This document shows positions 56,293-64,000 of a stretch of 64,000 bases of DNA, piece by piece. The position numbers and the translations under genes are program-made. The DNA lies in assembly GCA_013368325.1 (NCBI GenBank), contig JAACJK010000220.1:1178001-1242000 (forward strand), written 5' to 3'. Positions within the stretch are counted from its first letter, which is position 1. Every line of letters begins with the position of its first letter. Source of the DNA: Ephemerocybe angulata (taxonomy: Eukaryota; Basidiomycota; Agaricomycetes; Agaricales; Psathyrellaceae). The notes under the pieces were generated by a model, which was given only the letters and a program-made list of their open reading frames with translations, searched no databases and had not been told where the DNA came from.

Positions 56293-58948
56293 AGTGGACG
56301 GACAAATGGCAAGAGTGAAGTGAAGGATGGGAAAATGAGGAAGAAGAATAGTCTCAAGGCGCAGACGGATGTCCCTGTGATAAACTGGCCGACATGAGGC
56401 GGGTAAAAGTCGTGCACGCCATACTTACATCGGGATGAATGATCGTGAAACGGTTGAAAAGCGAAATGAACACGCGGAACGCAATACAGAAGCACAAGGC
56501 TATTAAAGACACTCTCCTATAGATACACACGCAGGCGTGTATTCGGGGTGTTCAATCATAGGTAGGGTAGGCAAGGCTGTTACCTTCCTGGCAGCTAGAA
56601 AGAATTCGTGTTAGCGTTGATTTAACTTGGGACTCAGCAGGGAGGGCGGGGTCCCAGGTCAAGCACGGTCACATTGGGCGCCTAATTAGCAGCCCGCCAC
56701 GTTGTGGCCTGTCGCTACGCCGCACGGGGCCCTCGAGGCTCGAGCAACAGGTGTAACAGCTCCCCAGGCATTGCAGAAATCGTGCAGAAGCCACGAAGAT
56801 CCATAACGCAACAGGGGACGGAAGAACGGATGCAGTTGAAGGAAAGAAACGATGGGAACCCTGCAAGAACACTCACCAAGGGAGGTCATAACGACTTCAT
56901 AGCCAGACGCCGTCGAAACCCCACAAATCCTGTAAGTACACGCCTTCGAAGCTGGACATGGGCCGAAGTGGATGGTGAGGCCGGCCGAAGATGAAGATGA
57001 TGTCGACGCGCCGATGCAATTTGAGTGGGTTCCATGAAAGAGTCGGCGAAATATGCGATTTCCGCGTTGCGGGAGACCTTTAGTCCATATCAATGTCATG
57101 AAGGTGGTCGTTCATCATCGAAGAAGGTGAAGTGGATAGTACTCACCTCGCAACCACTTTCCCGTATTCTCTCGACTGCCTTTTGGTTCTTTTTGGACCA
57201 ACCGCTTCCCCGAATCGCGTTGGATTCAGCAGCAAAAATCCCACTCGCCGCTTTCTTTTGGGATTCAACTGAAGCCTCCATGGTTATGGACCCTGCGGAC
57301 GTATTGGTCAGGTAGCTTCAGCGACGTCGCCGCTCGGCGATTCGTAGCAGTTATCAGCAGTTCTTCTGTCTTCGAGCGTAGCAGTTATCAGCAGTTCTTC
57401 TGTCTTCGAGCGTGCGAGAAGCTATTCAATCGAGCCGAGTCTTATCGGCCAAGTCAAGGTAAGCAAAGCGCAGAAGATAAAGTAGGAAAATGAGAAACTC
57501 GCCTATCAGCCATCGTGCTAGATCGCAAGCTCAAGGCATGGGCACGCCGAAGGATTGCCAGACCAACAAAACCAAGACCCCACTGTTGGAACGTTGACCA
57601 TATCTAGCGTACACAACGCCTTCAAGCACCATCAGCAAAGAAAATGGACCGCTAAGTCTTAAGATTCTTCCGACGTCGTCCTTTGGTCGCCCTCAATGTC
57701 GAGAACAACATGGCGGTCCATGCACATTGCACAACGGCGGAGGCCGCAAGGCCTCTGATGCCATCCGGCATCACCGGGATAGGGGCCGACGAGCTTGGCC
57801 AGCGCTTAACCGTGCCTGGCCAGCGACGCTTGGCGGAACATCGCGACCTTTCTCTCTTTCCAACCACAACGAGCTTTACATAGTCCCAATGGCAAATGCC
57901 GCACTAATCCATCTCGGCGGCTCTTCTCGTCTTTCTGAGCCAACACGAGGCGTCAGCGTCGCGCTCTCACCACCATGTCAGAGATCTGGGTGACACTTTG
58001 GCGCCTGCTACGATGATCGACATCTCACCGTTCTCCATGCCCCTCCACCTCCACGCCTTAGCACCACCCTCGACGAGCTAATATGTCTCGCCGCTCCGCC
58101 CTTTGGTTAATCTCTGGCCGCTCCGGTGTCCTCGTACTGCTCGCCAACGTCAACTCCGGGCCCACTGCTCGATAGTCAGGGAAGGCGGTCTACAGTGGCA
58201 GTACTTCGGGCTCGGCCCACGACGCTGACTCACAACGCCTCCCATCAACGTTCAATGCTGTCCTCGTGCTCATCCAGGATCAGTGAGCCCTCAATAACGG
58301 GGCCGAAGATACAATCCTGCTCGGACGAGAATTGTCCAGCTCGCCGCGATGACCCACACCCGCCAATCTCGCAACTGGGACCCTCCCGGTGACCTCGCCA
58401 CCACCACTGTCAATGCGGAACGGAAGTGGATGTCTGCACCCCGATATCCTCCTCGCGCCCCGCGATGTCCCTCTTCCCCTTTCCCATGCACATCCTCAGT
58501 GCATCACCGACCCGTTTAGCCCGGCTGCCCAGTTCTTCCAAAGATCTTCGGAGGTATCTGTCTGTGCGCGTTTTTGGCCGTGGTTGGGATATACAGAGGA
58601 GAGCGAGACGTCATATTGGAGCTTAAGGCTTGCTTGGCTACCGGTGCGCCTAGGAATTGTAACGGCCTCGAGGTCTCGTTCTCAATCCCGGGTGCATTGT
58701 TTGCGAAGGAGCTCGGAGCATTGCCACGGCACGGGAGCGTACTCGCGTTACTGTACATGCTTCTTTGGACTTGATCTGTGTGCCCTGTTCTCAGATCGCG
58801 ACGCACCGCGGTACCGTGATTGGAGATGAAGACACGTCAAAACTCGAAGTCGGGGATTATGGGTGCAATGGCGTGCGCGAGGTACCGCCGTCCGCCCCGT
58901 CCACTGTGGACGTCACTGGATGTCACTATATTTCGCCGCCGTCATATC
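56293..58948. other. 2.7-kb gene-poor region with a possible orphan exon
   Basis: Contains the promoter of the ankyrin gene at its left end. A minus-strand frame at 57096-57281 (starting MEASVESQKKAASGIFAAES) has a protein-like composition and is followed by a GTGAGT donor at a good place, but I could not assemble a convincing continuation. It may be the first exon of a degraded gene. The rest shows short, unsupported frames only. Confidence 0.35.
57343..57410. repeat. Perfect 34-bp tandem duplication
   Basis: Two identical 34-bp copies (57343-57376 and 57377-57410) stand directly next to each other in non-coding DNA. The lack of any mismatch points to recent slippage or unequal exchange. 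Confidence 0.9.
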
Positions 58949-58956
58949 TCATCAGG

Positions 58957-59604
58957 AGGACCCCGGAATATACCCCTCGATGATAGATCCTCCAGAGGGG
59001 TCCTGTCCGGATAAATTTGGGCCAAAACAGACCCCAAATGTCCGGATAAAAATCCAGGTCTCCCGGGCTCCTGGCGTCCATGTCCGGACGCCAGATCCAG
59101 CCCAAATATTCCAATTTTTTCGTGATTTTCTGGATTTTTCTCGTTGCGCTAATGTCGAATTTCGCGTTGATTGAGCGCGCTTGCACCACAGGAAGTCCTG
59201 GTGGCGGCTAAAATCAATGTAACAAGCCCCTCACATCGCCAAACTTGAACACCCAGGGAACCAAGCACTACAAAAAGGGAGTTTTCTGAGGGTATCGAGT
59301 ATTCTCTCGCCACAAAATGTCAGTAAAAAGGCTTTCGAAAAGGTTGGCATCCACAGGGTTCGAACTTAGACAGATTTCGGTCTGGGGCTTATCACCTGTG
59401 TGCAGGGCAAAATCCACTGGGCCATTTGTCCGGATTGTCGATCTACCTCCAAGTGCCTCAGGACCCAAATGTCCGGACTACCGATCTGACTAGGTTCAGC
59501 TTTTGACCCCAAATGTCCGGATAAAAATCTGGCTCCCGCCGCCTTCGGCGGCGGTTTTGTCCGGATTGTGCATCTATCATATATAGGGTATATTCCGGGG
59601 TCCT
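58957..59604. mobile_element. Non-autonomous hAT-like element (MITE), 648 bp
   Basis: Perfect 19-bp terminal inverted repeats, AGGACCCCGGAATATACCC, at 58957-58975 and (inverted) 59586-59604, with further imperfect pairing including ATGATAGAT just inside. The element is flanked by an exact 8-bp direct repeat TCATCAGG (58949-58956 and 59605-59612), the target-site duplication length of hAT transposons. GTCCGGA occurs seven times in the subterminal parts (59005, 59040, 59082, 59428, 59471, 59514, 59559), as expected for transposase-binding sites. A 25-bp direct repeat is shared by 59030-59054 and 59505-59529. A strong hairpin, CCGCCGCCTTCGGCGGCGG, lies near 59537-59555. There is no transposase frame, so it must be moved in trans. 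Confidence 0.88.
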
Positions 59605-59612
59605 TCATCAGG

Positions 59613-61720
59613 CCGGTCCAGGATGCTTGTATGTGCCACCATCTGCCACCATCTACCCCACTATCTATGTGCTTACTGCATGGAGAACGTCTGATACTGC
59701 GATAGGCTGTGCAGTGCAGTCGCGGTGTACCTGGCGACTGGCGCTTGCGACTCGCGAGGGAGGTGGACTGGCCGGTACAGGCGGACGTCAGCTGCTGCCG
59801 TGTCAACGCCGACGTCGAGAGCGATTCAAAGTTGCGGGGGCGATGGCGCTATCTCTCGTAAGGGTGAGGCAGGTTGCATAGATAAATTGGGGGTTCAAGA
59901 GCAACGAGATATCGTGTATCTAGGCAAGTAAGTAGAAGTAGCTATGCATACCAGTTGTGACAAGCACCGCATCGACGGTCTACAAGAGTGATAACTTCGG
60001 AGAGCTTAACGATGCCAAGAATCATGATAACGCTAACTTAATATTTGGACAAAGTAGAGGGAAGGAATCAGAACAAAGCAAGGGAGAAACAAAGTACACT
60101 AGCATAGCGTACAGTAGGCCCCTACACTATTAATCTAAATGGCAGCGAGCAAAGAAGAAGAGGCGAAGCGCCAGCCGTAACGGACTCCTGCTTGTCAAAA
60201 TGCTTTGTAGGCGCGCAGGCGCCTTATCGCCCAAGCAAAGTACAAGGGCGCTCTGGGCTCGAAAATCAAAGCAAAGCAGAAACAAGGACGAGGCTCGGTG
60301 GTCCCTCTTCCACGGTGAGCGGATAGCTAGTTATGCAGATGCCCAAATAGACGCCGGCGACGCGCGTTGCCAGGGGACCAATGTCTTGTATACACGATGC
60401 ACACAGACACACTTTGGGGAGTGGGTATAGAGGGGAATAGGGGTGGGTGGGACGAAGGAGCCACGGGGCAAGATGGTGGTATTTCGGATAAGTGGTGAAT
60501 TGACGTCCGAGTCGGGGCGAGGTAGAGGGAATGGAAGGAAGAGGCCCATGAGGTTTTCTATGATAGTATGATTGTTGGGATTTTAGATGGGTGTAGTAAG
60601 GAGGGGTTATCAGCACCCGCTCGCCGGTGCAGGGATGAAAGACAAATAAATAAACCATTGGGTGAGGCGGAAGATGAAAACAAAGGAAGCCAAATGAGAC
60701 GGACGGGAATGGTGAACGGAGATAGCAGGACGGAGGAGGAAAGGGGGCGAGCTGTGTGGGCTGCAGCTATCTCGACTGGTTGTGTACGAAGTATGTTCTC
60801 AGAGACGGTATTGGGCGTCAACAAAGAAAGCTTTGTATTCGTTACGACGTCGTGAAGAAATAGGTAGGAGGTGAAAGTAATTCGAGAGCGAGATTGCGAA
60901 TGGAAAACATATGTGTCGAGAGATTCGAGAGACGATGGGGATGCATAATCTAATCGTTACAATGATGGGGAGAGAGAGAGCTGGAAAAAACTAGAGAAAA
61001 GAAACCAGGGAGAAGCAAGTGAAGAAACCCAGGATGGAAAGATAAAAAGTGCAATAATGACAACGAAAAGCGTGAAGAAAGCTACGAGAAAAATGCGTGA
61101 AGTTGCGTGCAGAATAACGTCAAAACAACGTGAAGGAGTAGTAGTGGTGAAGTAAAATGTTTAAAGTGTGTGTGGCATGAGCGGAAGGTGTAATGGTGTC
61201 GTAAAGTGGCTTCACTCGTCCTACTGAGATGAAATGCCAATCAATGAAAATGCGTTGATGAAATGGGTGCAAAGAAAAGGCCTGTCCACTGTCCGACTCG
61301 GCCGAGAACATATCCGGAGACCACGTAGATGATGTTGCTGCTGAAAAGGCGCGCCCGGGTGACAGGACGGATTCCCAACTTTTTTGGAACTCGAGAAGAG
61401 GTCGTTAACGTAACGTCGTGCAACGATGGAGGGTAGAGTGGTACGCAAGAAGGTGGAAGGTAAAAAGAGATATGCTGGGTTGAAGATGCGAACGGCCAGG
61501 AGGATGTGGTCGCAAGTTGCAACTGATGGTCGAGACGCGGTCGACGAGGTTGTGCACAACGCAGTGCGTGCGGGGAATGATAGTACGAAGGCTGATGAGC
61601 TTGTGGAGGCGTGGAACGCACGGTAGAAGGAAGAGAAGATAGAATCTGCGTGATATCACGGTGGCCCAACTCCGACCGCCGGTGCGGCGGGCGTGGATCT
61701 CCCAGGGCGGAAGTACGCGC
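59613..61720. other. Spacer and long purine-rich tract
   Basis: No credible gene. From about 60500 to 61600 the plus strand is strongly purine-rich, so the minus strand is pyrimidine-rich; this may be the 3' untranslated region of the minus-strand gene that ends at 61721. Confidence 0.4.
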
Positions 61721-62554
61721 TCAGCACACGACGCTGGAGGCGAATAGCGACGGAGTCGTGGATTCAAAAAAGCAGTGGAAATCATCCTGGAGGGAGAAGA
61801 TGTCGTTGAAGAGATCTGTGAGTCCCAACGATGGGGGTGGTGTCGACGGACGCGTGAACTTGTCCTCGAAGAAGATTGGACCCATGCCCGCGAGTTCTAG
61901 ACGCAGGACGCCAGACTCCAGTTCAATAGGGGAAGGTCCCTCGGGGGTGGACTCCAAGGAGGAGTATGCCGAGGTGGTGTCCAAGGAAAGACACCTTTTG
62001 GGCGGCGTTCGGGGCGCAAGAGAAAGAGCAGCGAATTCAGCGGTGGGCAAGACATGCTGGAACGCGAGGGGGTAGAAATGTTAGTTCCAGTTTCAATACA
62101 CACACAGCGCAGGTAGAGAGGCGACCAGGGAAATGATGGGAAGGCCAGGCACTATCTGACGCCCAGGTTTGATATCATAGCGCAGTGACGAAACCCCACA
62201 TACCTCTGTCTCGCTCGCCGGCATCATTGTCGTTGGCCATGACAGGGATAGGTTCAATGAGTGGTCAACACCAGTTCGAGCCTCAAAGTATGAACCCCCT
62301 GGGGTAGCGCGAGCGACGACGGGCTGGGCGTCGTCGCTCGTGTGTTCTTCCGCCTCCTGGTCACCAGAACCGGGTTCGCACTGGCCCTCTGTTACTCTCC
62401 ACCACTCGATGTCGGCGAGGACCCGCCTGCTCGCAGTCTCTGAGCCTGATGATCTTCGGTGACCACTCCCCCTGGCCGTGACACCATTCAAGGTGCTGGA
62501 GTAGGGCGACGAGCGGGGGACCGGGGACGAGACTGTGCGACGAAGAGAAGGCAT
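61721..62554 (-). CDS. Conserved small basidiomycete protein, Ser-rich
   Basis: Two exons (62554-62204, 62056-61721) joined in phase 0 give 228 residues. The N-terminus (MPSLRRTVSSPVPRSSPYSS, then HRRSSGSETASRRVLADIEW with WRVTEGQ) is a pattern I recognise from uncharacterised Agaricomycete proteins. The second exon holds LAPRTPPKRCLSLDTTSAYS and ELESGVLRLELAGMGPIFFE, then a helical GLTDLFNDIFSLQDDF. The 147-bp intron is long for this window. Multiple SP/RxxS sites suggest phospho-regulation, but no function is known. Confidence 0.72.
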
Positions 62555-62682
62555 GGTGGATGTGCAGACGATGAGCAGAGAGGTTCGACGACGTGTATGA
62601 CGACGAGCAAACGGCCTAGCGCAGTGCCTAGGAATGTGTGAGAGGAGGTGGGAGACACGAGAGCGTAAAAGGCCGAAGTCCG

Positions 62683-62691
62683 CTTTATATA
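62683..62691 (-). promoter_or_regulatory. TATA box of the gene starting at 62554
   Basis: TATATAAAG on the minus strand lies about 130 bp upstream of the ATG at 62554. Confidence 0.55.
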
Positions 62692-62729
62692 ATTTTTGAT
62701 CTAATGTGACATCTGTGAAAGTCCCGGTC

Positions 62730-63354
62730 CTAGATAATCCTATTTTCTTTCCGGATCGCCCCCAGGATCTCGAGACAAGCAGTTATCCAATTCCGGTGAT
62801 CTAACCTTGCTAAGTCCTTCTCCTCCTCCCCCCGCCGTTCACCAAGCGCTCCTCCTCGAAACACCCTGCTATCCTGCGATATAAGGCCAATCTCTGTCGC
62901 GTCGGGGCCTGTTGCGTCCTCCAAGAGCTCGGTATTTCGCTGACTTCGATGACAACCTTCATCTGCATTGAGCATCAGAGCACACGGCATATGTTCCAGC
63001 GGCGCCTCCATCAGCTTCTCAATTCTCCATCCATAACGCTCAGACATGGCGAGGATATATTGCACTGGCTTTTGCATTGACAAGGCCAGTCTATTCGTGC
63101 AACTGCAGGCGCGAATCTTTGCATTTTGAGCCAGGACCGCCAGGGGCAGCGCCATGTCCGGTGGATACTGTCCATCCTCGCTGTCACTTGCTGTCTTGTG
63201 CTGCTTCGCATGTCTCAAAGTACAAGCCGCGCTGACCTTGGTAAATACATCCGTACCACACGATCACTGCCAGAGGATTCTTCGCATCCCAAGTTCGCGT
63301 CATGCCCACCGTCATCTGTATCCAGGCTTTGACAAGCTCCTCGAAATTGCTCAT
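62730..63354 (-). CDS. Doubtful hypothetical protein
   Basis: A two-exon model can be made: MSNFEELVKAWIQMTVGMTR through WYGCIYQ, a 46-bp GT-AG intron, then ASDSEDGQYPPDMALPLAVL to a stop at 62730, about 200 residues. The reading frame is long and the splice is consistent, but nothing in the protein is recognised and codon use is not distinctive. The mid part (QKPVQYILAMSERYGWRIEK) looks folded. It could equally be a chance frame in gene-poor DNA. Confidence 0.3.
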
Positions 63355-63660
63355 AGTTTACCATTCAATTTCTAGGAATTCCATCATGCCCAGCAAGAGA
63401 CACATGATTGGGAGGAGCTCCCAGAGTCCGGCTTTCTCGCGTCCCCCTGCGACGATCTATGACCGATGCACCTCCTCCTGCCGACATTCGCTCGTGCAGC
63501 CTCAAATTCTCCAGATGCATTTTATCACCGATTCTTCACCTCATGGCAGTGGAAGGTACCACGGATCACTAAGTGCTAGCAAGCCGCACGGGGACGCCGG
63601 GTGATCGATCAGGTGGAATCGCGACTTTACGTCTCGTCGCCCTCCTCCCCACCTTCCTCG

Positions 63661-63814
63661 ACGCGTTTCGTATCAGAGATAGTCTACTAATAGCAGATAC
63701 ACACGTAAAGACGCGTAAAAACGCGTCGTATCCGTCGAGTTAGAGGTGCCTTCGGCGGCCTTAATTAGCGCGACGACGGGCGGCTCCCGATCCCCTGATC
63801 CCCACTGGACGCGT
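63661..63814. promoter_or_regulatory. Cluster of four ACGCGT (MCB-like) sites
   Basis: ACGCGT at 63661-63666, 63711-63716, 63721-63726 and 63809-63814, four copies in 154 bp. In ascomycete yeasts this hexamer is the MluI cell-cycle box bound by the Mbp1-Swi6 factor. The cluster could serve a gene beyond the right edge of the window. Confidence 0.4.
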
Positions 63815-63837
63815 CAGGCTTGGTTTTTCAGCTTGTG

Positions 63838-63895
63838 AATTGCTAGCAATTTGACAAATGGATATGAACGTAGCGCCTCCTAATAATCAGGAGGC
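63838..63895. repeat. Palindrome and hairpin near the right edge
   Basis: AATTGCTAGCAATT (63838-63851) is a perfect 14-bp palindrome. A 7-bp stem, GCCTCCT (63875-63881) with AGGAGGC (63889-63895), follows around a 7-nt loop. No gene is associated. Confidence 0.6.
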
Positions 63896-64000
63896 ACCAC
63901 ATCTGCTAACCAACCCTCTTTCGCAGTTCCTGGGGTATTTTGGGTGACTTATCATCTGTGCCAGCGTCCAAATTGGGGGCGCTAGCTACCCGAGTGGCGA

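Noticed and set aside
59341..59400. GGGTTCGAAC, a tRNA B-box-like motif inside the MITE
   Set aside because: Neither orientation gives a pairing T-stem or a matching A box and acceptor stem. Treated as chance, not a tRNA or SINE.
61241..61785. Minus-strand frames after the 61721 stop
   Set aside because: Pyrimidine-rich low-complexity sequence; best read as 3' untranslated region.
63975..64000. CCCGAGTGG at the right edge, like the D-arm of a Leu/Ser tRNA
   Set aside because: Only the first 20 or so bases would be inside the window and the acceptor spacing is off, so it cannot be supported.

Overview
This window is nuclear DNA from a filamentous basidiomycete, most likely an Agaricomycete. 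Protein genes are split by many short GT-AG introns of about 45-65 bp, intergenic spacers are compact, and several predicted proteins (lineage-type F-box proteins, Ser/Thr-rich GPI proteins, a fungal Zn2Cys6 regulator) belong to families typical of mushroom-forming fungi. There are no operons, ribosome binding sites, CRISPR arrays or recognisable rRNA/tRNA genes. All exon structures were worked out by hand from reading frames and splice consensus, so individual boundaries may be off even where the gene call is firm.

Layout. 1-7.6 kb: a Zn2Cys6 transcription factor (minus strand, cut by the window edge), a 2 kb spacer, and a Cdc4-type F-box/WD40 gene. 8.2-9.8 kb: a single-exon cation/proton antiporter. 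10.8-14.7 kb: two tandem secreted GPI-type proteins with the same intron plan plus a probable decayed third copy. 14.7-18 kb: gene-poor. 18-29.4 kb: a disordered conserved protein, a PWWP-like nuclear protein, a Golgi apyrase (Ynd1-type) and a long-chain acyl-CoA synthetase, all on the plus strand. 29.8-38.8 kb: an F-box protein, a disordered protein and UPF1, all on the minus strand. 39.2-51.9 kb: a dense block with a multi-pass membrane protein, a GNAT acetyltransferase, a second F-box protein, dynactin p27, a small monooxygenase-like protein, a glutamine synthetase-like enzyme, mitochondrial bL27, SKP1 and the mRNA guanylyltransferase. 52.5-56.3 kb: a multi-pass membrane protein fused to about 16 near-identical ankyrin repeats. 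56.3-64 kb: gene-poor DNA with an intact hAT-like miniature transposon, one conserved small gene and one doubtful gene.

Functional links. SKP1, a Cdc4-type receptor and two further F-box proteins are all subunits of SCF ubiquitin ligases. UPF1 (nonsense-mediated decay) and the capping enzyme act at opposite ends of mRNA life. Most of the rest is housekeeping. Four head-to-head gene pairs share short spacers (38.8, 41.2, 45.0 and 48.6 kb).

Most unusual signals: (1) at 13335-13480, a 40-bp segment that repeats its upstream neighbour exactly except that a 50-bp GT...AG interval is missing, as if a spliced copy had been put back beside its source; (2) the 648-bp hAT-like element with perfect 19-bp ends and an intact 8-bp target duplication; (3) the homogenised ankyrin array on a membrane anchor; (4) a 9-nt micro-exon in the glutamine synthetase-like gene; (5) a stop-free, cysteine-rich 54-nt intron next to the zinc cluster of the transcription factor.
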